Positions 33,201 to 44,363 of a DNA stretch of 64,000 nt are shown one piece after another. Where the stretch lies: the NCBI GenBank assembly GCA_021401465.1, contig JADDMT010000057.1:1-64000 (forward strand), read 5' to 3'. The notes below the pieces were generated by a model, which worked only from the letters and a program-made list of their open reading frames with translations, was not told where the DNA came from and did no database searches. A program made the position numbers and the translations under genes. Source of the DNA: Teratosphaeria epicoccoides (lineage: Eukaryota > Ascomycota > Dothideomycetes > Mycosphaerellales > Teratosphaeriaceae). The number at the start of each line of letters is the position of its first letter. Within the stretch, counting starts at the first letter, position 1.

Positions 33201-36200
33201 GGGACGATGAAAAGGTCAAGCGCTCTTTCGCCTACCCGACCGGCTACCCACTGGAAATTGACAGTCCACAATATGATCGCATACACCAGCTGCGGAAAGA
33301 GGCTGGCGAAACGTTGCACCAAGTGCATTTGTTTCTGGTGGAGAATCAAGAGGACGACGTGCCGTGCTTCAATGCACTTTACACTGCCTACAGGAGTTGG
33401 TTTGTCGACATTGGCATCGAACGCTCTGCACATGTTCTTGACAGGCTCACGAGGCTACTGAGCGCTGACTGTCATCCTTACAAGTTATCTGGAACGAGAA
33501 AGCAGTATCCTCGCCCGCTACTTGTGCGCAGAGCCAATCTGTACCACTTTCAGCGCCTTCGTTTTAACGAGCACCCGCGAGCTGCAAGCGAACTGGATAA
33601 GGTGTTGCTTCTGGACCTTGCCCACTCAAGCACATCAGTCTACACTGATATTAGACGCACTGCGCAGTCAGCCGGTGAGCAAGCCATAAAGTGCATTGTG
33701 GGAGCCAAGCCCTTGACCATCCCGCCATTGCTTGACGCCCTGGATGATGCTCTCAAGAGGAATGACCATCCACGAATCAAGGGTGCTGTCTACTCACTCT
33801 TGTTCGGGAGTCTCGCAAAGCCCATCGGAAGGAATTGGAAATATGCGCCGCGCATGATCAAACTCTTCATCCAAGTATCTGAGGCAGATCGGCCAAGCAT
33901 TCAAAAGCTCGTAGCGAACAGTAGCTTCACCATACAAGACATGACCAAGGCCCTAGACAGGATGGTCATACTGGATGAGCAGCTTCTGGATGGTATTTGG
34001 CCAGATCAGAGAGACGATGATCCGCCATCAGATCGCCTCCCACGAACCATAGCTCGCACGAAGGAGGAAGCGCAAGCATTAGTGCCGCCGAAGAAAATCA
34101 AGATCAAGAACAGGCGTGCAGTGGTTGAGCTGCGCAAGCAGGAGCTGGCGGCTGAGTTATTGGAGTCAGTCAAGATCTCACATTGGAAGAAAGCAAGCAG
34201 GACTGCTGTCATGGTCATCGGCCTCGACTATCGCTTCGAGAGGATAGCTTCTGACGGCGTGCTTGAGCTCATCGTCAAAGGCGTTATCGACCCGCACCCA
34301 GCTCTTCGAACGCTGTACGCGACAAGCCTCAATGCCATTTTTAGTCTGGCACAGACGCGGGCGCTCGTTGGGCACAAGTACGAGAACTATTTGCTGGACG
34401 CTCAGAAGGATCCGGACGAAGTCTCAATCCCGACTGAGCGCGAAGATCCAACCTGGACACAGAGATATCTGCAGGCCTTTGCCAAGCCCGAAGCGGATGC
34501 GTACATTGATGCAGACTATCCTGGCTGGCTCGTGTGGCAGAAGACCATGCGCGGCTTCCGTGTCGGTCCATCGCAATTGAAGTACGATGAGCTCGAGCAT
34601 CACGTCCGTGCCAAAATGGGCTCATACATCGACCGCCACTGGCTCAGCACCTACTTCGGCTATATGAAGCAGGAGCCTCGCGATGCGCATGCTGATCGTT
34701 TCAGAATGAGCAGCAGTATGATCGTGGCCTACGCGATGGACCTGATGTCTGATGGCCTCACAGTCGCTACCTTCGACGACTTCATAGACTTGACACAGGC
34801 CGTGTATGGTGATGGTACAGATAAACACCAGCATCGCGCCATGGCTGAGATCATGGGGGCAATGTTGTCATCTTCCGAGGATTTTGAGACTGAGCTCAGG
34901 ACCAAAGTCTGGGACTTTGCATTCCCAGTCATCCGCCGCATATTCAGCGAAGGCCTAACGCCTGAGAACATTTCGTACTGGTCCACATTTGTGACTCTCG
35001 TAGTGGGTGGCAAGGATCCGCGTCGCGCGTGGCCGCTTATAGACTGGCTTGCAGGTTTCAGACTCGACATCGAGACCAACGCCGCGTTCAAAGAGTCCTC
35101 CAAGATCACTTTACTGCAGCTAGTCATTGCCGCCAATGGCTGGCATTTCCAGCTCGACAAGCCTATTGTGGAGGATTTCTTACAGCACCTTAACCATCCA
35201 TACAAGGGTGTGAGAGACGTCATGGGTAACACGCTGGCCATCATCTTCAGAACAAGATATCATGAGTCGTACAAGGACATCCCAACGCTGCTTGAAGCCC
35301 AGAAGAATGCGGGCAGTACCGGCACACGCCCGTATCAGCCCACCGAGGCATTCACGGCTATATTCAAAGATGTGTTCGCAAGGCTTGAGAAGTGGCGCTT
35401 GGAGCGTCCTGCAGGCATCCAAACGCCAACGCCGTATACTCAAGCAAGCAAGACAGTGCTGCTTTGGCTCGACACGGCACTCTCGAGCTTTGATTGCACA
35501 ACATTGACGCCTTTCTTCCCAGGCACACTCACAGAGCAGCTGTTGCACATGATGGACATCAAGGAGGATCCCGAGCTAGCATCGCTGGCCTACCATGTCT
35601 TCAGACACTTGCCGAACGTGCCTCACAGGTCTAGCGAAGACGACATCAAGTTCGTTGCTTCTCTCATCAAGATTGGGCGGGAGTCTACCAGTTGGCACCA
35701 GAGATTGAGAGTTTTGATCAACATTCAAGTCATTTACTTCCGCCAGCTCTTCTTGATGCCGCAAAGCCAGGCTCAAGAGCTGATGAAGTGCGTCAGAGAC
35801 ATGCTGCACGACGTTCAGCTTGAGGTTCGGCTTGGTGCTCAGGCTACAATGAGCGGCATGGTCCGTTGCTCGCCGAAGGAGTACCAGACCGCCGTGATCA
35901 AGGAGCTGAAGGAGCATTTCACGAACCTCTTGATCAAGAATCCGCTTCCCAAGCGTCCAAAGGGCGGACTAGCAGCTACACGTGAGGGCGGCAGTGGCAC
36001 CAGCACACCGATGCCAGAAGCGAACCAACAGGTGCTTACACGTCACGCCGCTGTTCTGGGCTTGGGTGCGCTAGTTCAAGCATTCCCATACACCAGTCCG
36101 CCGCCCGAGTGGTTGCCAGAAGTGATGGCGACGCTTGCAGGAAAAGCCAGCAGCGATCCAGGCACCGTAGGCAAGAGCGTAAAGACGATATTGAGTGACT

Positions 36201-36359
36201 TCAAGAAGACGAGGCAGGATACTTGGCATGTTGACATGAAGGTGAGTCGCCTGTGTCAGTGTCAAAACATCGAGTGACATACTGACTTGTGTGTAGGCAT
36301 TCAAGCCCGAGCAGCTGGAGGATCTGGAGGGAGTACTGTGGAAGAGCTATTTCGCCTAG
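30254..36359 (+). CDS. BLM10: Proteasome activator BLM10 (PA200 family)
   Basis: A very large HEAT-repeat protein that caps the 20S proteasome core and opens its gate without ATP. In fungi it works in the nucleus and in proteasome assembly and storage. Exon 1 is 30254-36241 and exon 2 is 36297-36359, split by a 55-bp intron (GTGAGT...TGTGTAG). The product is 2016 residues, normal for the family. The N terminus carries a disordered leader and then FPYARYLPYETETREQREAD, the family's opening block. HEAT-like helices run throughout, with long conserved stretches such as YWSTFVTLVVGGKDPRRAWP. The terminal exon ends ...LWKSYFA. The last three residues, Tyr-Phe-Ala, sit where Blm10/PA200 carry an HbYX-type motif that docks in the proteasome alpha pocket; Phe replaces the usual penultimate Tyr. 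The C terminus therefore depends on the small last exon. Confidence 0.94.
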
Positions 36360-37386
36360 GACAGTGGGTCAACATGATGTGCGCATGAAACGGAGAGCAT
36401 ACAGCGGCGTTTTGCATGAAATCCCGCTATTCAGCATATGCGATGGTCATGAGGCGATACCCTAATTCTGTACGGTTGTCGTTTGGCAGGGCATCGCGCG
36501 GCATGGGAGAAGGCCTGTACTCGTCGATCGTAAACATTGATCCCGAAGATGTGATTGTTAGAGTACAATGTATGTTTCACACATTCGCCTCGTTGGTGAG
36601 CAGTGACTCTTGACAACCACTACAAGCTGTGATGCATCCTGGCTCTGGAGCTCGTCTTTCGTAAGCCCAAAGCGGCTATGCGATACAACCACAAGGTTGC
36701 TTGCTGCCGCCGCGTCTGATCACGGATCGTCGTTTGGGGCGGTCTGCACGCCAGAGATCACCATATTGCTGTCACATGGTCACAGGCTCACTCATTTGGG
36801 CCATCATAATACTGAATGCCTTCCTTTACCGAACTTTGGAAAAAGGTTGCCTGGACGCCGACCGCAGTCATGCAGATGGCACGCTTTGAGACAGTAGTTC
36901 CTGAATGCCAACGCATCGTGGGCATGCATGAACGCTTCGCCTAATGTATAACCGCCCAATAAGGTGGTGGAACTCGCTCAAGCATTTTCGAGGTCATGTG
37001 GTTGTTTGAAAGTTTGGTTCTGTCGCCTTGACGGGTGCCGCTGCTTTTCATGGCAGACTTGGCTCGTAAACTCATAATCGGTACTTTTTGTCTCGAAGCA
37101 GCGGACCTTGGGAGGAGGTGGAGCAAACACGGGGCACGGTCGTCCGCTCCTCATCCGTCCATTCGATTGATGGCAAGAATTGTGCTAGTGAGCGACGTTC
37201 CATATCTGATTTCACGCAGCAAGGCAAAAAGGGGCATTGGCCGCATGGATTACCTGCCGGCAGCTGCAACCTTTGCGGCCGCCCCATTACCGCCTTGTCG
37301 TACCATGCAGCATGTCGCTACTACTGTGACGAAGTCGCCTGGCATATAATAAAGAGTACACGTTCAGATGGACTGGTGGAAAGTGG
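36360..37386. other. Intergenic region, no gene seen
   Basis: About 1.03 kb between BLM10 and the lipase. One plus-strand frame (37088-37399) contains a Cys-rich stretch (CNLCGRPITALSYHAACRYY) but overlaps the lipase start in another frame and has no other support. A TATA-like ATAATAAAG lies near 37345. Confidence 0.45.
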
Positions 37387-39168
37387 ATGCCGAGTATAGC
37401 TTGTCGTGACACGGATGCGATCTCGACGCGAGCAAGGGGAAGCTTGACCGACAGGCATCAGCTAAAGTCTACTCTTCAGGACAGCCACAACCACAATCAA
37501 ACAGACTATCATGCATGTGCGGGCAGCCGATCCCTTGACGGCTCATCAGGCTTCGGCTACAAGTCAGACAACTCCACGGTACCAATGCCTTCGATGAGCC
37601 CTCCGGTTCCGAATGAGGTCTACGACCTTCAGAGCGGCACAATGTCACCAAGACCAGATCGCCAGGGCTACTCTGATGGCAATCATCTGCGATATGCTGG
37701 GCAGATCCATCGGACTGCAATGTTTCAGGTCCCTCAGAATCCGTGGGCTTCAATGTCAGCAGTGGATGTCGGCCAACTTCTTGGTCCTAGTGCATGGAGA
37801 CAAGAGCGAAGATGGCACAGAGGCGCGAGCTTGAACACGATGGGTGCGAACAGCTTGTGGGGGACGGATCAAGTTGCGCCTTCACGGTCTGGGATTGCAA
37901 CGCGACTGAGTGATGTGCTGTCGAGCGCTGAAGGGGAGGCCAGCAATGCCGAGGAGTTCGATGTGGCTTTCGGAGGGTTAAACCCACCTGAAGAAGAAGA
38001 ACAAGAAGAAATTGAAGAGAGCACAAAACGCGCTGCTCCTAGTTCACGACTCAACGTGCCCAGTCCAAAGCCCGCTAAAGAGGGCCGAAAAAGTTCTGGC
38101 CATAGCATCATCAACTTCAAGAAGACGTGGATGTACCAGAACTCCAGGCTACCTCCAGGCATGGTCCCATTTAACGTGTATTTGGGTACGTGGACTTTGA
38201 TTTGTAGAGCCGTTCAGGCGTCGATGGACGTGTACACGAGACCACCGAAGAGCCAACGACAGCAGTATTTGGATGCTGATCCTAAGCGAGGCATCAAGGC
38301 GACCATCATCAAGAGTCAGCCAGTCGACGACCGCAAGCTGTTGATCGTTGCAATCCGGGGTAGTCAATGGAAGATGGTCGACTGGAACGTGAACTTTGCG
38401 GCATCGCCCAGTCCTCCCGAAGGCTTTCTCGATGATGAGGGTAACGCATGCCATGCCGGCTTCCTTGAGGTCGCACGCGCCATGGTCCCGGCCATCGCAG
38501 CCCAGCTGAGACGGTTGATTCAAGAGGAGCCGGGCTGGATCACCAGTTCCTTGTTGTTCACTGGCCATTCTGCTGGAGGTGCTGTCGCAAGCTTACTCTT
38601 TTCGCACATGCTTTCAAGTCAAGATTCGCAGCTCACGGCGCTAGTCGGCGTCTTCAAGCATATACACTGCGTCACCTTTGGCGTACCGCCCATCTCTCTT
38701 CTGCCTCTACAGGTCCCGCCTGGTCGAGCACATCAGAAAAACCAGTTCCTATCATTTGTGAACGAGGGCGATCCTGTAGTGAGAGCTGACAGACCCTACA
38801 TCCAGAGTTTGATCAAACTACTTGCTGAGCCAGCTCCTAGTGCATCTGGTAACCGCCCAAATCGTCTCCGAGCGAAACTCTCATGCCCGGCTTTGAAAAG
38901 TCTGCAAAGTCTGCAAAGTCTGCCAAGCGTTCCATTGGCAAGGCCAAGGTGGCATGTGCCCGAGGCTACATTGGCGACTGCGGGACGCTTGATACTCTTG
39001 CGCGAGAAGCCCGGCAGCGGAACAGGTGTCATCGAAGCGGTGCAGCTGACGGACGGCGAACTTCGCGACGTCATCTTCGGAGATGTCGCGAAGCATCCCA
39101 TGACGATGTACAAAGAGCGGCTGGACGATCTGGCGTTTGCTGCTGTCACGGGGAGAGACAGTCGGTGA
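37387..39168 (+). CDS. Class 3 lipase with long N-terminal extension
   Basis: An alpha/beta-hydrolase of the fungal lipase class 3 group, probably acting on acylglycerols or phospholipids; the substrate is inferred from the fold. The single exon gives 593 residues. The first roughly 230 residues are polar and low in complexity, with an acidic run (PPEEEEQEEIEEST). The lipase domain covers about 255-580. The nucleophile elbow is G-H-S-A-G-G at 393-398 with Ser395. The acid is Asp462 in SFVNEGDPVV, and the base is His570 in KHPMTMYKERL, the usual spacing for the Ser-Asp-His triad. No signal peptide is visible, so it is likely intracellular. A short repeat (SLQSLQSLPS, about 503-512) comes from three 9-bp DNA units. 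The start at 37387 is the first in-frame ATG; an inner ATG near residue 60 cannot be excluded. Confidence 0.85.
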   Translation: MPSIACRDTDAISTRARGSLTDRHQLKSTLQDSHNHNQTDYHACAGSRSLDGSSGFGYKSDNSTVPMPSMSPPVPNEVYDLQSGTMSPRPDRQGYSDGNHLRYAGQIHRTAMFQVPQNPWASMSAVDVGQLLGPSAWRQERRWHRGASLNTMGANSLWGTDQVAPSRSGIATRLSDVLSSAEGEASNAEEFDVAFGGLNPPEEEEQEEIEESTKRAAPSSRLNVPSPKPAKEGRKSSGHSIINFKKTWMYQNSRLPPGMVPFNVYLGTWTLICRAVQASMDVYTRPPKSQRQQYLDADPKRGIKATIIKSQPVDDRKLLIVAIRGSQWKMVDWNVNFAASPSPPEGFLDDEGNACHAGFLEVARAMVPAIAAQLRRLIQEEPGWITSSLLFTGHSAGGAVASLLFSHMLSSQDSQLTALVGVFKHIHCVTFGVPPISLLPLQVPPGRAHQKNQFLSFVNEGDPVVRADRPYIQSLIKLLAEPAPSASGNRPNRLRAKLSCPALKSLQSLQSLPSVPLARPRWHVPEATLATAGRLILLREKPGSGTGVIEAVQLTDGELRDVIFGDVAKHPMTMYKERLDDLAFAAVTGRDSR

Positions 39169-39435
39169 ATCCAGCAGGGGCCATGGCCGTCAAGCGCTCG
39201 CATGAAAACAGCGTTCCTCCCAGGCTTGCGTTTATGATACCCAAATTGCGTCATGTCTCGTTCAGCATGTTACATGCCACGCAGAACGCTTTGGCTGCAT
39301 TTGCCCGAAATCTTCACTCCACGCTCGATCACGGGCTGAGAACCTGAACATTAAGCACGTGGCGGCTGGTCTGGAGCTGACAGCGACCATTCACGCCAAC
39401 AAATCCGTCTTCAGCAGCGCTTCAACCTAGCTACC

Positions 39436-40000
39436 ATGGTTCAATACGAAATGCATCTGCAGACGCCCTCGATGGGAACAGCAATGAATTTCCTCAGCTG
39501 GGGCCGCGTCTCTAACGGCGACGCGATCGGCAATGAGACAGCAACGCCATCTTCAGAGATTGCACGGCCTTCAAGTAGCATTACGACTAAGCCAACGTCA
39601 GACTGTGTAAGTCGTTCCGTGCACGAGTCTGCCATTGAATTGCTGTCAAATCGCCGTGGCAGCTGGCTAAGTCCAGGAGGACGGTTACTTCATAGGGATC
39701 TTTCAGCAAGAGGTTGGTGGGCAAGCATCAGGCTCGATGGACAATGGTGGCAGATTCGGCGATCTGTGCTGGGGAAACAGACGGATTGATTTGAATGCAA
39801 AAGACAAGATGGCTGCAACTGCTGGAAAGAATAGCTCAAGACAGCCGAGCAGCTCAGCACGACGAGGCACACTAACAGATTGGGATAATCACTGGATATG
39901 CTGCCCAACAATGCCTAACACTTCTCGCCCGTTATTCTCCCGCTATACATGCCGCTACTGGTCCACACGCAACAGTGAGCTTGTGACAATTGATCAGTGA
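39436..40000 (+). CDS. Possible small two-exon gene, 164 residues, unknown
   Basis: I do not recognise this protein. Exon 1 (39436-39606) begins with ATG in a good context (CTACCATGG) and encodes 57 residues, Ser/Thr-rich near its end. A GTAAGT donor at 39607 and a TCCAG acceptor ending at 39676 define a 70-bp intron in phase. Exon 2 (39677-40000) continues with GYFIGIFQQEVGGQASG and ends LVTIDQ. The branch point is weak. Unspliced, the frame would end at 39789 (117 residues). The Cys/Trp-containing second half is unlike chance sequence, but there is no known domain or signal peptide. It sits between the lipase and FBP1, all on the plus strand. Confidence 0.35.
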
Positions 40001-40498
40001 GCAGCCGAGCCATGTGAAGATATCGCCAAGGTATCGGGTTAATTCGGGACTTCCTCTCCAAGCGGCCCCCCAATTACCCCACTATACCTTGCATCCAATG
40101 GGTCACTTCGAAGGCACATGTAATGGATAGCTTTACAGCGCGTAGCCGCGGCATTTGCTGCAACAATATGTATCGGGTGCTCGACCATCAATTCATAGTT
40201 CGTAAAACACTTCTTCTACATCCATCAACATCATACAAAAAGTGACCGCACAGTTATACCAAGCTAACAACAATCTCCACACATTTTTTGCTCCACCTAC
40301 GATATCATCTTTACTGCGTCTCCATAACGCCGAAGTTCCTGCCTGGCGGATCGCTGATATTTAGTGTATGATCGCGTACCGTACAGGAAGAACACATAAC
40401 ACGAATTGCTCTTCTTGCGCTTGGATTTTCAAGTCGAGTCCACCCTCTTGAATCAGCATCGTTTGTAGTTTCGATCAAGCAGTGTATCAACAAGCAAC
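40001..40498. promoter_or_regulatory. Upstream region of FBP1
   Basis: About 500 bp preceding fructose-1,6-bisphosphatase. The stretch from 40200 to 40330 is A/T/C-rich with few G, as in strong fungal promoters or leaders. A GTGGGG motif on the minus strand (40077-40082) fits the CreA/Mig1 consensus. Confidence 0.4.
40077..40082 (-). promoter_or_regulatory. Candidate CreA (carbon catabolite repressor) site
   Basis: The minus strand reads GTGGGG, which matches SYGGRG, the CreA binding consensus, about 420 bp upstream of the FBP1 start. Glucose repression of FBP1 is well known in fungi. A single six-base match is weak evidence on its own. Confidence 0.25.
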
Positions 40499-41664
40499 AT
40501 GAGCACAAGCAACGGAGCCGGCCCAGCGGGTGAAGAGAAGATCAACACTGAGATCATCACGCTTACCAGATACCTCAATGAAGAGCAGGTGAAGCACAAG
40601 GAGGCGACGGGGGACTTCACGTAAGGCCATTCAGCTCTTGGAGGTCATAGGCACTACGAACATCAGAGCTGACGATCAGGGGATTCCAGACTGCTCTGCC
40701 ACGCCCTTCAGTTCTCCTTCAAGTCGATAGCATACTACATCCGCCGTGCCTCCCTCATCAACCTGGGCGGTCTTGCAGGTTCCTCAAACACCACCGGAGA
40801 CGACCAGAAGAAGTTGGATGTGATCGGAAATGATTTGTTCATCGCCGCGATGCGCTCGTCTGGCCGGGTCCGCGTCCTAGTATCTGAAGAAGAGGAGGAA
40901 GCAATCATTTTCGACAACAACCCGAACGCTCGCTACGCTGTCGTTTGCGATCCTATCGACGGCTCCAGTAATTTGGATGCAGGTGTCTCTGTCGGTACGA
41001 TATTCGGTATCTACAAGCTGGACGAAGGTGCCAAGGGCACAAAGGAAGACCTGTTGAAGCCGGGCACGGAGTTGGTAGCTGCGGGGTTCACAATGTACGG
41101 TGCATCCGCCCAGTTGGTGTTGACCATGAAGGGTGGCTCGGTCAACGGCTTCACCATGGACACTGCGCTGGGAGAGTTCATCTTGACGCACCCCAACATG
41201 CAAATGCCGAAGAAAAGGGCGATATACTCCTGCAACGAGGGCAACAGCAAGTACTGGGAGGAGCCAGTGCTGGAGTGGGTGAATAGCTTGAAGCAGGCGG
41301 AGAAGCCCTACTCGGCGAGATATATTGGCTCCATGGTGGCTGATGCGTACCGTACTTTGTTGTATGGTGGTATCTTCGCGTATCCAGCGGACAAGAAGAG
41401 CCCGAAAGGCAAGCTCAGGATTCTGTACGAGTGCGCACCAATGGCGCTTGTCTTCGAGAATGGTGAGTGGCCAGATATCTATGACTCGTCAGCAGCATAC
41501 TGACCTCAAGTCCAGCCGGCGGCCAAGCTGTCAACAGCAAGATGGAGCGCATGCTCACGGTTGTGCCGGAGCATATACACGACCGAAGCGGCATCTTCCT
41601 TGGGAGTCACGATGAAGTACAGAAGGTTATCCTTATCCATAAGCAGCACGGCATTGCTGCGTGA
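40499..41664 (+). CDS. FBP1: Fructose-1,6-bisphosphatase (gluconeogenesis)
   Basis: This enzyme hydrolyses fructose 1,6-bisphosphate to fructose 6-phosphate, the committed step of gluconeogenesis in the cytosol. Three exons, 40499-40620, 40690-41462 and 41516-41664, encode 347 residues, the normal length. Introns are 69 bp (GTAAGG...GCTGAC...TTCCAG) and 53 bp (GTGAGT...ACTGAC...TCCAG). The N-terminal block ITLTRYLNEEQVKHKEATGDFT joins across intron 1 to LLCHALQFSFKSIAYYIRR. The metal-binding motif CDPIDGSSNLDAG has Asp128 and Asp131. The sugar-binding region includes YIGSMVADAYRTLLYGGIF, and KMERMLTVVPEHIHDRSGIFLGS follows intron 2. Another acceptor choice at intron 1 would break the conserved GDFTLL block. 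Its promoter has one CreA-like site. Confidence 0.95.
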
Positions 41665-42480
41665 GCGCATTTTGGATCGCTTTGGGTACATATCGTTGTG
41701 GATTGAATAATGTCATGCCAATGAAGATCGTGGGTTGATCATGCATTGTCCACACTATCTGTGTCTCCACGGCTAGTCGGGCCCTCACAGAGTCAGTATG
41801 CGACGACCAGCGTCGTCAGCTGGATCGTCTTTGTCTGCTGGAGGAGCTCTGCGGCTTATGCCTTGTGCTTCTCGCGGCCGAAAATGGTTGAGCGTCTTGT
41901 TGGCTCGGCTATTAATAACCTTGCACATTGATCGTCCCAGAGTCGTAGCACCGTTCTTGCTCTCCACTTCAAAAGTATTGCCGCCATACAGTGCGATTGC
42001 GCGTCTCGATACGGCGTTAGCAACAACGCGAGTAACGACAAATGATGAAAACATGAACGTGATGATATGCGGCTGTCGGCTCGGCGAGTGCGCCCAATTG
42101 CCTGCGTGGTTATTGCCGGCCGGGGAGTCTTAGCGTAATCACACCATCCGAGGCCCCTCTGACAAGAAGGTTTGAGGATTTGCGCAAGCCAAAAACATAG
42201 AGACAGTGAGGGCTTTCGTGTTTGCCCTGCTGATAAATCCAACCCTTGGCATGAAGGGTTCTCGTGTATTTCACAATGGCTGCTAACGGAAATTTAGGGC
42301 CCTTTGTGGTCTATGGAGGAAGGTATACTTGTCCTCACCAAGACAAATAACAAGGAATATCAAGGCCGTGGCGCATGAGGCTGTGCGGCTGTGCGGCTGG
42401 CGTCTTGTGATATCAAGGGCGATAGGGAGCGGAGAGGACTTCCTCCCACCATTGATGTGAACGAGTCCAATAACAAGGAC
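41665..42480. other. Intergenic region, no gene seen
   Basis: About 816 bp between FBP1 and the second F-box-like gene. Overlapping frames on both strands (41785-42242) have no motif. A GCTGTGCG direct repeat lies near 42379-42400. Confidence 0.5.
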
Positions 42481-43552
42481 ATGGTCGATTTCAGTAAGTA
42501 TCGCTGGCCAGTGGTGCTGCTGCTTTTGCTGACCAGGCCCAGGCTCCTGGGGCGACTCGGCCATGAAGGCCTTCGTCCAGCTAAGCCCGTCCCCTTCGTG
42601 GGCCAACAAAGTCGTTGCGCCGTACAAGGGGCTACCATTCCATGACTATATCCATGCGCCGCCACCTCGGCGATCTCGACGTCTGACAGGTCCCATCGAT
42701 CCCTCGGAAGGATCCCTATGGCAACGATTCCAGATCTTCTCGGCTGTAGAGCCCGAGCAGCAGTTCTACGAGCAGGAACAGGCCTCGTTCTTGTCTAGGC
42801 TTCCATTGGATGTCCGGATGATTATTTACGACCTGGTCCTGGGTGGGATGGTATTCCATCTGCACGCCCCTGACCGGAAAAGTAGGGTCATATATAACAT
42901 ATGCACAAAGCCAGTTACTATTGGCCAGCCGAGTCACCAGTGTCATGATGCAACGACCACGTGGTCATCTTCACCATCGGGCGAGGGCCTGTTGCCCGAT
43001 AGAAAGCATTTGCTCTCATTACTGCTTACATGCCGTCGCATCTACTCCGAGGCAATTGAGATCTTATACAAGGCCAACACCTTCGACTTCACGCAGAATT
43101 TCGCAGCATTTCGCTTCTTGAAGCTCACCACCCCCTTACAACGTCTACATAGCATCCGACACTTTCGTATGCGAATGCGTATACCCCACCATCCTAGCCT
43201 CAACCATCGCTCAAAGCGAGATTGGAACGATCTCTTTGGATTCTTTGCAAGTGATCTCAGTGGACTTCAAAGCCTGCTACTCGTCTTGGACCCTAACCAG
43301 CCGATGATCGACCAGATTGTCACATCGAGCGATGAGCAGGGATCCGAGTGGGTAAAGCCGATGCTTCTGATGGCGGTGGCAGCGAGCAGTCGACGGCATT
43401 GTAGAGTTGAGATAGTCACGCAGGGCACCGTCACCAACCTGAACGAAGCCGTGATCGACACGGCACAGCAATATCCGGGTACCGAACAGGACGATATTTT
43501 CCATCTGGCCTCTGTCTCGGTCCATGCGCGGATACGAAGATCTCTGGGCTGA
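42481..43552 (+). CDS. F-box-like protein (DUF7730 type), second copy in the window
   Basis: A two-exon gene of 340 residues. A 13-nt first exon (42481-42493, ATGGTCGATTTCA) is joined by a clean 49-bp intron (GTAAGT...GCTGACC...CCCAG) to exon 2 (42543-43552). The junction is in phase and gives MVDFSSWGDSAMKAFVQ. Using only the ATG at 42563 would lose the first 7 residues. The F-box-like motif FLSRLPLDVRMIIYDLVLGG lies at about 78-97. The second family block, LLSLLLTCRRIYSEAIEILYKANTFDF, lies at about 155-180, and the remainder resembles the same Dothideomycete family as the gene at 9774. An SCF adaptor role is inference from the F-box only. The two copies are 31 kb apart and clearly diverged, so they are not a recent duplication. 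Confidence 0.78.
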
Positions 43553-44363
43553 TTGACGGCATCTCCGGGACATTTGATGGACCCGATCAATTGAAGCCGA
43601 CGTCTGATCAGACGCTGGTGATCAGATCGCCCATGTCCATGTCAGGAAGGGCACATCATCATGCATTAAGAGATACGCGTCTTGCATCCCAAGCTCGAGG
43701 ACATGATCGAATCCGGTATGCCTGCAAGAACCATTCGATGCTCGAGGTCTTGAATCGCGTGCCTGCATTAACGCCTCGAGTAGTTGCTGCCTGCGTCGAC
43801 TCATGCAGGTAGACAACGGCGGCAATGTCTGGATCCTCGTGATGTCTCATGCATTGATGCATGTGCGACAATGAGCGGCGCGGCAAGCTGATGCAGGTCT
43901 GAGACTGCTTGCCGGGTCCGCGCACTGATGGATGTTGCCATACAGGATGAAATGGCCTCGCGTCAATCACATGCCGCATGGCATACCCGGAACGAGCTTT
44001 GCACGTCTGTGGAGGTGGATGAGATACGCATATCACTTCAAGGCTCTGATCGTGATTTCCATCTACGGAAATCACAGGCTCGCCACGTGCATCGGAGCGC
44101 ATGCGCAACGGTCCTTCCGAAACGTTCGACTTCGATACCCCACTTCAGGTGCAGGCAGGCAACTGCCCCGCCTCCTGTGACAGACCGCTACAAGCAGAAA
44201 CAGCTTGGTGTCACTTCACTCGAAAATTTTCTCAACCACATCGACATACAGACCACCTCGTCTCATTGAAAATCATCAAGAACATCATTCCAGCTCCAGA
44301 CAATCACTATCGACATATCTACCCCCACAGACTCTTACAAGCACTGCCCCACTACTCGGCAAG
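43553..44363. other. Intergenic region, no gene seen
   Basis: About 811 bp before the HAD phosphatase. The last 120 bases before its ATG are C/A-rich and poor in G (for example CATCTACCCCCACAGACTC), typical of a fungal 5' leader. No gene is supported on either strand. Confidence 0.5.

Noticed and set aside
37088..37399. Cys-rich frame with CNLCGRPITALSYHAACRYYC
   Set aside because: Only one short Cys cluster, no ATG near it in good context, and it overlaps the lipase start in another frame.
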